Assembly: GCF_010820565.1 (NCBI RefSeq)
Contig: NZ_JAAIJQ010000024.1
Location: 1-64,000, forward strand
Direction of reading: 5' to 3'
DNA length: 64,000 nt
From: Thiorhodococcus minor
Lineage (GTDB): Bacteria; Pseudomonadota; Gammaproteobacteria; Chromatiales; Chromatiaceae
Part shown: positions 43,844 to 53,355 of the stretch, in pieces
Layout of the letters: each line of letters begins with the position of its first letter
Numbering within the stretch: position 1 is the stretch's first letter
Position numbers and translations under genes: made by a program
The notes under the pieces: generated by a model
Told to the model about the DNA's origin: nothing
The model's database searches: none
What the model saw: the letters and a program-made list of their open reading frames with translations, nothing else

Positions 43844-45774
43844 TGGATGCACAGCAGTTCTTGGCTGAGTTTGGGTATATCGCCAATGCGCCTGGGGGCG
43901 TGGCGCGGTTGCGGGAGCTGGTGCTGTCCTTAGCCGTTCAGAGCCGGTTGGCAAGTCAAGATGAGCTTGAGGAGCCCGCTCAGTTCCTGCTCGAACGCAT
44001 CCAGGACCTGAAAAATCCGACTGGTAAGAACAAGCAAGCAACCCTGAGCAGGCCAACTGTACAGACAGATCAGCCACATCAGCTTCCTCGCTCCTGGCGG
44101 TGGGCTCGCTGTGAAGACTACTTTCTTGAATTGTGCACGGGCCCGTTCGGCTCAATGATTCATCGAGAAGACTACGTAGTTGGTGGCGTACCTCTCATAA
44201 ACCCATCACATATGGTGAGCGGCAAGATTGTTCATGACCCCGCGGTGTCCGTCAGCCAACAAGACGCACAACGTTTAGTCGCATACGCATTGAGTAAGGG
44301 CGATCTTCTCTTCGCTCGCCGGGGAGAAGTTGGTCGCTATGCCGTTGTGGAGGAAGAACAGCAAGGATGGCTCTGCGGTACGGGCAGTTTCTTCGCTAAA
44401 CTATCGCCTGAATGCAATCGGCAGTACCTGGGCCTGGTTTTTCGTGAATCAGGTTTCCGACGTCGTCTTCTCGGCGAATCGGTTGGGAGCACGATGACAA
44501 ATTTAAATCAACGTGTGTTGCTAGATGCGTTGATACCCATTCCTCCCCTGAATGAGCAATGCCGCATCGTCGCCAAAGTCGATGAGCTGATGGCCTTGTG
44601 CGACAAGTTGGAGGCGCAGCAGAAAGACCGCCGCAAACTGCAGAACGCCCTGCGCCAGTCCACCCTGCAAGCCCTCGCCAGCGCCGAAAGTCCGCGCGAG
44701 CTGCAAGACGGCTGGCAACGCCTGCAAGCCAACTTCGGGCACTTGTTCACTGAGCCGGAGGATACGCGCGACCTAGAACAGTGCATCAAACAATTAGCTC
44801 TTAAAGGTCTTCTGACTTTGGGAAACCCGAGTCTGGCAATCTCCGCGGATCTCGCGCGAAAAACCAGCACACCGGCAGCTGTGCGATCGCCAGAAGAGGA
44901 TTGGTCGATTCCAAAGCATTGGATCTGGACTCGATGTGCATGGTTGGGAGAAGCACGCCTTGGAAAGATGCTTGATGCCTCGAAGAACAAAGGTGAACTG
45001 CGACCATACCTCAGAAACATTAATGTTCGTTGGCATCATTTTGACCTGACTGATGTCTTGCGGATGCGAGTAGAAGAGCACGAACTCAGTCGCGTTACGA
45101 TTAAGCGCGGTGACTTGGTAATCTGTGAAGGTGGTGAGCCGGGAAGAGCAGCAATCTGGGATCGTGATGAAGAATTCTTGATTCAGAAAGCGCTGCATAG
45201 ATTTCGGTGCGGGCCAGATCTTCTTCCGGAGTACCTGCTGCTCTGCCTTGAGCATGACTTCTTCTCTGGCAGGCTGGCCCGCTACTATACCGGCGCAACG
45301 ATTAAGCATTTGACCGGCAAAGCACTGGCGGCGTATCCGATACCATTGCCATCTATTAGTGAGCAACGCCAGATCTTGAGCGTTGCCGGTGCTTTGTCGT
45401 CCGTTGTGGCTAGCCTGAGAGATGAATTAAGTCGATCGAAGAGATGGGCTGAGCTGCTGTCAACGGCCGCTGTTGCCGCCCTCACCGGCATCACCACCGA
45501 TCAAGAACAGGAGGCCCCCGTGAAAGCCCCGCAAACCGAGCTGATCGCCCCGGTGCGCTTGGGCACACCGCCCGACGTGAAAGCCCATGCCCCGCTCGCC
45601 ACCCTACTGGCCCGCCATAACGGCGAGATGTCGGCCCGCGACCTGTGGCAGCGTTTCGGCGGCGAGATCGACGCCTTCTACGCCCAGCTCAAGACCGAGG
45701 TGGCGCACGGCTGGATTGCCGAGCCTGCGGGGGCCGAGGTGCGCGAGAAGCCCGTCGAAACCGCAGGGGACTGA
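43843..45774 (+). CDS. hsdS: Type I restriction specificity subunit HsdS (two TRDs)
   Basis: 643 aa from the ATG at 43843, which overlaps the DUF1016 stop by one base and follows AGGAGG-type sequence; a GTG at 43840 is the alternative. TRD1 lies at about residues 80-235 (LPRSWRWARCEDYFLEL...IPIPPLNEQCRIVAKV), a helical spacer at 240-330 (DELMALCDKLEAQQKDRRKL), TRD2 at 340-510 (IPKHWIWTRCAWLGEARLGK...IPLPSISEQRQIL), then a second helical part and an extra C-terminal extension with a small HTH-like stretch. The TRD DNA is visibly less GC-rich than its flanks, as when TRDs are exchanged horizontally. Sets the recognition sequence of the methylase/nuclease. Confidence 0.92.
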   Translation: MDAQQFLAEFGYIANAPGGVARLRELVLSLAVQSRLASQDELEEPAQFLLERIQDLKNPTGKNKQATLSRPTVQTDQPHQLPRSWRWARCEDYFLELCTGPFGSMIHREDYVVGGVPLINPSHMVSGKIVHDPAVSVSQQDAQRLVAYALSKGDLLFARRGEVGRYAVVEEEQQGWLCGTGSFFAKLSPECNRQYLGLVFRESGFRRRLLGESVGSTMTNLNQRVLLDALIPIPPLNEQCRIVAKVDELMALCDKLEAQQKDRRKLQNALRQSTLQALASAESPRELQDGWQRLQANFGHLFTEPEDTRDLEQCIKQLALKGLLTLGNPSLAISADLARKTSTPAAVRSPEEDWSIPKHWIWTRCAWLGEARLGKMLDASKNKGELRPYLRNINVRWHHFDLTDVLRMRVEEHELSRVTIKRGDLVICEGGEPGRAAIWDRDEEFLIQKALHRFRCGPDLLPEYLLLCLEHDFFSGRLARYYTGATIKHLTGKALAAYPIPLPSISEQRQILSVAGALSSVVASLRDELSRSKRWAELLSTAAVAALTGITTDQEQEAPVKAPQTELIAPVRLGTPPDVKAHAPLATLLARHNGEMSARDLWQRFGGEIDAFYAQLKTEVAHGWIAEPAGAEVREKPVETAGD

Positions 45775-45776
45775 GC

Positions 45777-47546
45777 ATGCAGCTGCGGCACCTGGCCATC
45801 CCGCACTTCCGCAACCTGCGCGGCGTGGTGATCGACTTCGCGACCGAGCTTGCGCCGATGCCGGGTGCGGCAACCGACGCAGCGCCTAAGGCCATCCGCA
45901 GCCATGCCCTGATCGGTCAGAACGGCACCGGCAAGTCCAACCTCATCGAGGCGTTGATCACCATCTTCCGCAACCTCGATCTCGACCTGCCCGCGGAAAC
46001 GCACGACAAGCAGCCGCTGGACTACACCCTGGAGTACGAGATCCGAGGCCGCAGGGTGCGCATCCAGGCCGACACCGCCAAGCAGAAGCGCCCCTTCGTC
46101 TGGGTGGATGGCAAGCCCGAGTCGCAAGGCTACTTGCTGAAGAATCGCGAGCTGTTGCCTTCCCACATCTTTGCCTACTACTCCGGCCGCAACGAGCGCA
46201 TCGAGGCCCTGTTCCAGGAGCATCAGCGCCGCTTCAACCAGCGCCAGGAGATCACCGCCGATGAGGTGCTACCCGAACAGCTGCTGGAGCGCTTCACCGC
46301 CAGCGAGTCGGACATCCGCGCGCTGGAAGAGGCCAAACGCCGACGCGAGGCGCGACTGAAGCAGGCCGGCGACGACCGCCTGCGCCGTCTCTTCTACTGC
46401 CGGGGCGGCCACAGCCAGCTGGTGTTGCTGGCCTGTCTGCTCTCGGATGACCCGGTGTTTCAGAAGGTGCTGAGGAACCTGCACATCGAGTCGCTGGAAT
46501 CCGCGCTGTTCGTCCTCAAAGAGCCGCACCGGCTGCGCGAGAAACGCCGCACCGGCAAGTTCGAAGAGAACGAGCTGAACGCGGGCGACCCGCGCTTCTG
46601 GTATGCGCGCGGCAATGTGGTGAGCGAGTTCCTCGACAAGCTGTGGCAGGTGGCCTGGGCGCCCATCGAGCAGGAAGCCACCAAGCAGATCGACTTCCGT
46701 GGGCGCACTGAACGGCAGAAGCAGCTCTACCTCTTCGTGCCCAGCCACGCCAAGCTCAAGCAGCTCGGCGAGCTGGTCGGCGGCACCGACAGCTTCTTTC
46801 GCTACGCCGAAGGCGCCTACATCGGCGACCTGATCGAGGAGGTGCGCATCACCGTCAAGAAGCGCGACGACCATGGCGGCAAGGTGAGCTTCACCCAGCT
46901 CTCGGAAGGCGAGCTGCAGATGCTGACCGTGCTGGGCCTGATGCGCATCACACGGGGAGATGAATGCCTCTTCCTGCTCGACGAGCCGGATACCCACCTG
47001 AACCCGATCTGGAAGCTGCGCTACTTCGACGACATCGAGGGCGTGATCAGCCCGCGCGAGGGGTCGGTGGCTCAAGGCGAGTCGCAGATCCTGGTCACTA
47101 CCCATGACCCCATGCTGATCGGCGGACTCCGCCGCGAGCAGGTACATATCCTCCGTCGCGACGGCGAGCGGGTCGTGGTGGATGTCCCGGACGAGCACCC
47201 GCAGGGCATGGGCGTGACCGGCTTGCTCAAGAGCGACTTGTTCGGTCTCTCATCCACGCTGGACTTGGAGACCGAGCGGCGTCTGTTGCGCCGCAACGAG
47301 CTGTTCGTGAAGGCGCCGCGCACAGCCGAGGAAGACCAGGAGCTGAGCCGCCTGAGCGCCGAGCTGGCGGATCTCGGCTTTGCGACCTCGGATTTCCGAG
47401 ATCCGGATTACGCCCTCTTCGTGCGCAAGATGGTGCAGCATCGCCGCCTCCGCCGCCCAGCCCTGACACCGGAGCAGCAGGCCGAGCGAGACGCCATCGC
47501 GGATCAGATCATCGACGAGATCCTGCGGGAGGAGGACGCGCCTTGA
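45777..47546 (+). CDS. Restriction-associated AAA ATPase, PtuA-like
   Basis: 589 aa from the ATG at 45777, two bases after the hsdS stop. An SMC/OLD-type ATPase: Walker A GQNGTGKS at about 47-54, a long helical insertion with an Arg/Glu-rich stretch (EEAKRRREARLKQAG), signature LSEGELQMLTVLGLMR, Walker B LFLLDEPDTHLNP and His-switch ILVTTHDPML. No OLD-type Toprim domain follows. Immediately downstream, overlapping by 4 bp, is an HNH gene; an ATPase plus HNH nuclease pair is the make-up of Septu (PtuA/PtuB). Such ATPases also occur as 'restriction-system-associated' genes in type I operons. Functional assignment to Septu is inference. Confidence 0.85.
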   Translation: MQLRHLAIPHFRNLRGVVIDFATELAPMPGAATDAAPKAIRSHALIGQNGTGKSNLIEALITIFRNLDLDLPAETHDKQPLDYTLEYEIRGRRVRIQADTAKQKRPFVWVDGKPESQGYLLKNRELLPSHIFAYYSGRNERIEALFQEHQRRFNQRQEITADEVLPEQLLERFTASESDIRALEEAKRRREARLKQAGDDRLRRLFYCRGGHSQLVLLACLLSDDPVFQKVLRNLHIESLESALFVLKEPHRLREKRRTGKFEENELNAGDPRFWYARGNVVSEFLDKLWQVAWAPIEQEATKQIDFRGRTERQKQLYLFVPSHAKLKQLGELVGGTDSFFRYAEGAYIGDLIEEVRITVKKRDDHGGKVSFTQLSEGELQMLTVLGLMRITRGDECLFLLDEPDTHLNPIWKLRYFDDIEGVISPREGSVAQGESQILVTTHDPMLIGGLRREQVHILRRDGERVVVDVPDEHPQGMGVTGLLKSDLFGLSSTLDLETERRLLRRNELFVKAPRTAEEDQELSRLSAELADLGFATSDFRDPDYALFVRKMVQHRRLRRPALTPEQQAERDAIADQIIDEILREEDAP

Positions 47547-48400
47547 TCTGGATCGATCTGGAAGGCCGCTTGCCCACGGACACGGACATTCCAGGCTGGG
47601 AGCCCTGGACGCGAGCACGCTGGGAGGCGTGGAAAGCGGAGTCCAAGCGCTTGGTCGATGAGTTGGCTGAATTGGACGCGGCAGGTAGGAAGAGCGAGCG
47701 CAATGCGCTGATCGACGCGCGTCGTGACCATTGGAGCCAGCTCAAGCCTTGGCTGCAAGCGCTGTCCGCCGGGAAATGCTGGTTCTCTGAGGTGAGGGAG
47801 CTGTATTCGCACTACGACGTGGAGCATTTTCGCCCTAAGAAGGAGGCTAAGGCGCTCGATTCCACCGTCCGCGATGGCTACTGGTGGCTGGCCTTCGATC
47901 ACATGAACTTCCGGCTGTGCGGCAATGTCGGCAACCGCAAGAAGGGCGGTTGGTTTCCGCTGAAAGAGGGATCGCTTTGCTCGACGTACAATTGTCGGCG
48001 TGAAGCTTCAGAGTTTGCCTACCTAATTGACCCCATCGAATACAGCGACGTTGCCCTATTGGCGTTCGACGAAGAAGGCAAAGTCATTCCGGTTCCCGGC
48101 GCATCGCCGTGGCAGAAGGCTCGCGTCGAGGAAACGGTGAAGCGGCTCAAGCTAAACGAGCATCCTCCGTTGCCTGAAGAGCGGCGCAAAATTTGGCAGA
48201 GCGTCAATTGTCTGATCGACAAGTTCAAAGATGTCAACACCAGCGTGGCGGGGGGCGACGATCCGTCGGCGAAGGGAAGGCTCAAAGAAATCTGCCTGCA
48301 ACTGAGAGAGATGACGCAACCTGACGCTGAGTTATCGGCTGTTGCGAGATGGTGCATCCTCGTGCGCAACGATCTTCAGCTGACGCGCTTGATTGGCTGA
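47543..48400 (+). CDS. HNH endonuclease-like protein, PtuB-like
   Basis: 285 aa, ATG overlapping the ATPase stop (ATGA-type). The HNH core is at about residues 77-135: GKCWFSEVREL (Cys79; the second Cys of the usual CxxC is Ser here), DVEHFRPKKEA (His-containing beta-strand, family-typical HFRPK), NFRLCGNVGNRKKG (Asn and second Cys). A cysteine in EGSLCSTYNC may finish a metal site. The C-terminal 100 residues look helical. With the ATPase it matches the Septu layout. The next gene starts about 90 bp on with different function, so the island ends here. Confidence 0.82.
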   Translation: MIWIDLEGRLPTDTDIPGWEPWTRARWEAWKAESKRLVDELAELDAAGRKSERNALIDARRDHWSQLKPWLQALSAGKCWFSEVRELYSHYDVEHFRPKKEAKALDSTVRDGYWWLAFDHMNFRLCGNVGNRKKGGWFPLKEGSLCSTYNCRREASEFAYLIDPIEYSDVALLAFDEEGKVIPVPGASPWQKARVEETVKRLKLNEHPPLPEERRKIWQSVNCLIDKFKDVNTSVAGGDDPSAKGRLKEICLQLREMTQPDAELSAVARWCILVRNDLQLTRLIG

Positions 48401-48491
48401 AGTCGTGCGATTCGGCAAGTCAATGGCCTCCAATGGAGTCTGTCGATTTATGTCACTGATCGGGTGCCCACCATTCATGTCGGGAGCCACC

Positions 48492-49403
48492 GTGGAAATC
48501 GACGCCCTAAACGCCGAGCTCGGCATCGCCGATCGTCTGCGCTTCACGAAGGGGCGAGGCGGTTTCACGATGATCGAGATCGAGAACGCCTTTGCGACGG
48601 CGACGATCACGCCCTATGGCGGGCAGGTTCTGCATTACCGCCCGAAGGGCGCGGCTGATGACCTGCTCTTCGTCAGCGGGCGCGCGCATTTCACCCCGGG
48701 CAAGGAGAACAAGGGGGGCATTCCGATCTGCTGGCCCTGGTTCGGCCCGGATCCGGCGGGGCAGGGGAGGCTGATCCATGGCTTCATCCGCTGTCTTCCC
48801 TGGAGGCTGTCCGCCTGCGCCGAGCTTGAGGACGGCGCGACGCGGATTCGGCTGAGGGTCGCTGATGACGATGCGACGCGCGCGCTCTGTCCCTGCGCGT
48901 TCGAGCTTGGGGTCGAGATTCTGGTTGGCTCGACCTTGTCTGTCAGCCTGACGACTTGCAACAGGGGCCAGGATCCGCTGCGCATCACCCAGGGGCTGCA
49001 TACCTATTTCAACGTGGGCGATGCGCGTCGGATTCGCGTCCTGGGCCTGGAGGGCTGCCGCTACATTGACAAGGCGAGAGGCGCGGGCGACGCTCCTATC
49101 GTCCAAGACGGCGCGATCCGCGTGGGTGCCGAGGTCAATCGCATCTACGAGAAGGCTCCCGCCCGGCTTGCGATCGAGGACCCGGTGCTGGGACGCCGCC
49201 TTCGGATCGACACCCGCCATAGCCGGACCTGCGTGGTCTGGAATCCCTGGGTCGAGGTCTGCCGCGAGATGGAGGACCTGGGCGATGAGGACTATCGGCG
49301 TTTCATCTGCGTCGAAACGGTCAACACCGCCTCCGAGGTCATCGAGATTCCACCGGGCCAAGCCGCCCACATCGGCGCGGAATATCGCGTCGAATCGCTG
49401 TGA
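48492..49403 (+). CDS. D-hexose-6-phosphate mutarotase (aldose 1-epimerase-like, YeaD family)
   Basis: A GTG at 48492 with GGGAG five bases upstream gives 303 aa starting (V/M)EIDALNAELGI, where family members begin. An ATG at 48477 is another option. Motifs: TPYGGQVLHYRPKG, FTPGKENKGGIPICWPWFGP (conserved Arg/Lys and Trp-Pro), HGFIRCLPWRL (catalytic His), ITQGLHTYFNVGDA (second His), VWNPWVEVCREMEDL and FICVETVNT (catalytic Glu). It interconverts alpha and beta anomers of hexose 6-phosphates in the cytosol. glnE follows after 9 bp. Confidence 0.9.
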   Translation: MEIDALNAELGIADRLRFTKGRGGFTMIEIENAFATATITPYGGQVLHYRPKGAADDLLFVSGRAHFTPGKENKGGIPICWPWFGPDPAGQGRLIHGFIRCLPWRLSACAELEDGATRIRLRVADDDATRALCPCAFELGVEILVGSTLSVSLTTCNRGQDPLRITQGLHTYFNVGDARRIRVLGLEGCRYIDKARGAGDAPIVQDGAIRVGAEVNRIYEKAPARLAIEDPVLGRRLRIDTRHSRTCVVWNPWVEVCREMEDLGDEDYRRFICVETVNTASEVIEIPPGQAAHIGAEYRVESL

Positions 49404-49412
49404 GTAGACTGC

Positions 49413-52271
49413 ATGACCGAGCAAAGCCCGTCTGATCTGAGCAACGATGCCCATTGGCAGACCTGGTGCGAGTGGGCCTCCGAGGCTGGTGTCGCCATCC
49501 CCGAGGGGGGCGATTTCGAGGAAGCCCGTGCGCCTGTCTGGGAGGCGAGCGAGTATGTCGCGGTCTCGGCCGCGCGCCATCCCGACGAATTCGAGGAGCT
49601 GGCTGCGAGCGGTGACTTGGCGCGATCCTACGCCCCAGGCGACCTGGACCAGCGGTTGCGGCGGCTGCTCGCGGAGGTGGCCGACGAGCCCGCGCTGCAC
49701 AAGGCGCTGCGCCTGTTTCGGCGGCGCGAGATGGTGCGCATCATCTGGCGCGACATCGCCGGCACGGCACCCCTGGCGGAGACGCTGGAGGATCTCTCCG
49801 AGCTGGCCGATGTCTGTATCAGTCAGCCGCTGGACCTGCTCTACGACTGGACCTGTGCCGAGATCGGCACGCCGCGCGATGCCGAGGGGCGGGCGCAGCG
49901 CCTGGTCGTGCTCGGCATGGGCAAGCTGGGTGCGCGCGAGCTCAATCTCAGCTCGGATATCGACCTCATCTTCGCCTTCGCGCAGTCGGGCGAGGTCGAG
50001 GGCGGGCCGCGCGCCTTGAGCAATCAGCAGTTCTTCGTCCGCTTGGGTCAGCGCCTGGTTCAGGCCTTGGCGAACAAGACGGTCGACGGCTTCGTCTTCC
50101 GGGTGGACACACGGCTGCGGCCGTTCGGCGATGTCGGTCCCTTGGCGATGAGCTTCCAGGCGATGGAGGACTACTACCAGTCCCAGGCGCGGGAGTGGGA
50201 GCGCTACGCCATGATCAAGGCGCGGCCCATTGCTGGCGACGCGGATGATGTCGCCTCTCTGATGGACATGCTGCGGCCCTTCGTCTTCCGCCGCTATCTC
50301 GACTTCGGCGCCTTCGAGTCGCTGCGCGCCCTCAAGCAGATGATCGCCAAGGAGCTGCATCGTCGCGGCATGGACGCCAACATAAAGCTGGGGCAAGGTG
50401 GGATTCGCGAGATCGAGTTCATCGGCCAGGCGTTTCAGCTCGTGCGCGGCGGACGAGACGCGGATCTTCAGATTCGCCCGATTCGAGAGGTCCTCGCCCT
50501 CCTGGGCGAGCGCGCACTCCTGCCCGAAGACGCGGTGACCAAGCTGGATGCCGCCTATTGCTTTCTGCGCTTGGTCGAGAATCGGCTGCAGGCCCATCGC
50601 GACAAGCAGACCCATTTGCTGCCGAGCGACGATCTCGGCCGGCTGCGCTTGGCGAGATCCATGGGTTTTGCCGATTGGGCGGGCTTCAATAGCCGCCTCG
50701 AGTCGCATCGACAGTTCGTCCAGGCGCAGTTCGACGACGTCTTCGCCGCGCCCGCCGCCGAGGGCGAGTCGGGGGAGACTGGGCTGACCGCGGTCTGGCA
50801 AGGCGAGCACTCCATAGACTACGATCACGGCCAGCTCGAAGGGGTGGGCTTCGAGGATCCCGCCGCGGTTCGCACGCGGATCGAGCAGTTCCGCGACGCC
50901 ACCGCGCGCAAGGGCCTCAGCAGCCGCGGCCGCGAGCGACTGGGCCAGCTGATGCCACAGGTGCTGCGGATCGTCGCCGGCAGCGAGCACCCGGACCTGG
51001 CGTTGGAGCGCGTCCTGCGCGTCTTGGAGGCGGTCGCGCGACGCACCGCCTATCTGGCGATGCTGATCGAGCATCCGGTGATCTTGTCGCATCTCGCGCG
51101 TCTCGCGAGCATGAGCCCCTGGTTCACGGACCACATCGGTCGCCATCCCTTGCTGCTCGACGAGCTGATCGACCCGCGCCGCCTCTATGCGCCACTGCGG
51201 CGCGAGGATCTGGAGGCCGAGCTGGATGCGCTGCTGGCCCACATCGACGCCGAAGACCTCGAGCAGCAGATGGAGCGGCTGCACCAGTTCGCCCAGGGGA
51301 ACATGCTGCGGGTGGCGGCCGCCGATCTGACCGAGGTCATCCCGCTCATGGTGGTGAGCGACTACCTGACCGAGATCGCCGAGGTCGCCGTCGGGCGGGT
51401 CTTGCAGCTGGCCTTCGATCATCTGATCGCGCGTCATGGACGCCCGACCTCGATCCTGGGCGCGGACACGGGCTTTCTGGTCTTGGGCTACGGCAAGCTC
51501 GGCGGGATCGAGCTTGGCTATGGATCGGATCTGGATCTGGTCTTCCTGCATGGCAGCGAATCCATCACAGCCATGACCGAGGGCCCCAAGGACATCAGCA
51601 ACGAGCAGCTCTACGCGCGGCTCGGGCAGCGCATCATCCATATGATGACGACGCAGACGGCCTCCGGGACCCTCTACGAGGTCGACATGCGGCTGCGCCC
51701 GGACGGCAACAAAGGCATGCTGGTGCGCTCGCTACGCTCCTTTGCCGCCTATCAAGAGACCGATGCCTGGACCTGGGAGCATCAGGCGCTGGTGAGGGCG
51801 CGGCCGATCGCCGGCGATCCGGCGCTGTTCGGCCCCTTCGCCGAGATTCGCCGCAGGGTGCTGTGCCGCGAGCGCGACCCCGAGCAGCTGCGCGTCCAGG
51901 TGCGCGATATGCGATACAAGATGCGCGCGAGCCTAGACAAGACCCGGGATGGCCGCTTCGACCTCAAGCAAGGCGTCGGCGGTATTGCGGACATCGAGTT
52001 TATGGTTCAATACGCTGTCCTGCGCTGGGCGGCCGTGCACCCCGAGCTGACCGACTGGACGGACAATGTGCGACTGCTCGAGACCCTGGCACGGCTCGAT
52101 CTGCTGCCCGGGAAGGCGGCCGAAGACCTCACGGATGCCTACAAGGCCCTGCGCGCCGCCTATCACCGCAGCGCGCTCCAGGAGCAGCCCAAGACCATCC
52201 CCGTCGATCAGCTGGCCCCTGAGCGCGAGCGCGTGGAGTCCTTGTGGCGTGCCTTGATGGAGGATGCGTGA
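49413..52271 (+). CDS. glnE: Bifunctional glutamine-synthetase adenylyltransferase/deadenylase GlnE
   Basis: 952 aa, near the usual length. Two nucleotidyltransferase domains: N-terminal (deadenylylating) with LGMGKLGARELNLSSDIDLI at about residues 165-190 and C-terminal (adenylylating) with LGYGKLGGIELGYGSDLDLV near 690. Each is followed by its RRLRPxG-type motif (RVDTRLRPFGDVGPL; VDMRLRPDGNKGML) and by a GlnD/PII-type helical domain (KQGVGGIADIEFMVQY). It reversibly modifies glutamine synthetase in response to PII and glutamine. ilvE follows after about 100 bp, a conserved pair in gammaproteobacteria. Confidence 0.97.
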   Translation: MTEQSPSDLSNDAHWQTWCEWASEAGVAIPEGGDFEEARAPVWEASEYVAVSAARHPDEFEELAASGDLARSYAPGDLDQRLRRLLAEVADEPALHKALRLFRRREMVRIIWRDIAGTAPLAETLEDLSELADVCISQPLDLLYDWTCAEIGTPRDAEGRAQRLVVLGMGKLGARELNLSSDIDLIFAFAQSGEVEGGPRALSNQQFFVRLGQRLVQALANKTVDGFVFRVDTRLRPFGDVGPLAMSFQAMEDYYQSQAREWERYAMIKARPIAGDADDVASLMDMLRPFVFRRYLDFGAFESLRALKQMIAKELHRRGMDANIKLGQGGIREIEFIGQAFQLVRGGRDADLQIRPIREVLALLGERALLPEDAVTKLDAAYCFLRLVENRLQAHRDKQTHLLPSDDLGRLRLARSMGFADWAGFNSRLESHRQFVQAQFDDVFAAPAAEGESGETGLTAVWQGEHSIDYDHGQLEGVGFEDPAAVRTRIEQFRDATARKGLSSRGRERLGQLMPQVLRIVAGSEHPDLALERVLRVLEAVARRTAYLAMLIEHPVILSHLARLASMSPWFTDHIGRHPLLLDELIDPRRLYAPLRREDLEAELDALLAHIDAEDLEQQMERLHQFAQGNMLRVAAADLTEVIPLMVVSDYLTEIAEVAVGRVLQLAFDHLIARHGRPTSILGADTGFLVLGYGKLGGIELGYGSDLDLVFLHGSESITAMTEGPKDISNEQLYARLGQRIIHMMTTQTASGTLYEVDMRLRPDGNKGMLVRSLRSFAAYQETDAWTWEHQALVRARPIAGDPALFGPFAEIRRRVLCRERDPEQLRVQVRDMRYKMRASLDKTRDGRFDLKQGVGGIADIEFMVQYAVLRWAAVHPELTDWTDNVRLLETLARLDLLPGKAAEDLTDAYKALRAAYHRSALQEQPKTIPVDQLAPERERVESLWRALMEDA

Positions 52272-52372
52272 CATCCGTTTCGGGTAACGCAAGCAGCGGC
52301 TGACGCAGGCACGCGGTACTTTCGAATTCAATCGGGATCGGGGCAAGGTCCCGACCTTTGCGGAGTTGAAAC

Positions 52373-53296
52373 ATGGCGACGATGGCAGACCGTGATGGCC
52401 TGATCTGGCTGGACGGTGAGATGGTGCCTTGGCGTGAGGCCAAGACGCATGTGTTGACCCATACCCTGCACTACGGCATGGGCGTCTTTGAAGGGGTCCG
52501 GGCCTACAAGACGCCGCAGGGCGCTGCCATCTTCCGGCTCGAAGAGCATACGGATCGCCTCTTCAACTCGGCGCATATTCTCGGGATGAATATCCCCTGG
52601 GACCGCGAGACGCTGAACCGGGCCCAGCGCGATGTCGTGCGCGAGAACCAGCTGGATTCGGCCTACATCCGCCCGATGTGCTTCTATGGTGCCGAAGGAA
52701 TGGGGCTGCGCGCGGACAACCTCGACGTTCACTGCATGGTGGCCGCCTGGTCTTGGGGCGCCTACCTCGGCGAGGACAATATTCGCAACGGCATCCGCAT
52801 CAAGGTCTCGTCCTTCACCCGGCACCACGTCAACATCACCATGTGCCGGGCCAAGGCCAACGGCAACTACATGAACTCCATGATGGCGCTCCAGGAGGCC
52901 TTGCGCGACGGCTATGACGAGGCGCTGCTCCTGGATACGTCCGGGTATGTGATGGAGGGGAGCGGCGAGAACGTCTTCATCGTGCGTGACGGCGTCCTCT
53001 ACACGCCGGACCTGACCTCGGCGCTGGACGGCATCACCCGCCGCACCGTCATGACCCTGTGCGACGAGCTTGGCCTCAAGGTCGTGGAGAAGCGCATCAC
53101 CCGCGACGAGGTCTACATCGCCGACGAGGCCTTCTTCACCGGGACCGCCGCCGAGGTGACGCCGATCCGCGAGGTCGACGGGCGGGCGATCGGCAGCGGT
53201 ACCCGTGGTCCGATCACGGAGCGGCTGCAGAGCCTCTATTTCGACCAGGTCCACGGCCGTCGCGACCAGCACCCCGAGTGGCTCAGCCTGGTCTGA
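52373..53296 (+). CDS. ilvE: Branched-chain amino-acid aminotransferase
   Basis: 307 aa, PLP-dependent fold-type IV. DGLIWLDGEMVPWREAKTHV and LHYGMGVFEGVRAYKTPQG at the start, the catalytic Lys in CRAKANGNYMNSMMALQEAL, and SGYVMEGSGENVFIVRDG and SALDGITRRTVM in the cofactor phosphate-binding part are all IlvE signatures. It makes Leu, Ile and Val from the keto acids with glutamate. Intact, with a typical start context. Confidence 0.97.
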   Translation: MATMADRDGLIWLDGEMVPWREAKTHVLTHTLHYGMGVFEGVRAYKTPQGAAIFRLEEHTDRLFNSAHILGMNIPWDRETLNRAQRDVVRENQLDSAYIRPMCFYGAEGMGLRADNLDVHCMVAAWSWGAYLGEDNIRNGIRIKVSSFTRHHVNITMCRAKANGNYMNSMMALQEALRDGYDEALLLDTSGYVMEGSGENVFIVRDGVLYTPDLTSALDGITRRTVMTLCDELGLKVVEKRITRDEVYIADEAFFTGTAAEVTPIREVDGRAIGSGTRGPITERLQSLYFDQVHGRRDQHPEWLSLV

Positions 53297-53355
53297 TGCC
53301 CTCGGGCTCTCCAAGTTTTCGATATCGCAAGATTGTGGAGTAGGGAGGAGTCAAG

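Noticed and set aside
48507..51641. 1044-codon open frame on the minus strand over the mutarotase and glnE genes
   Set aside because: It is antisense to two strongly recognised plus-strand genes; its translation is low-complexity and lacks domain motifs. Long antisense frames are common in GC-rich DNA.
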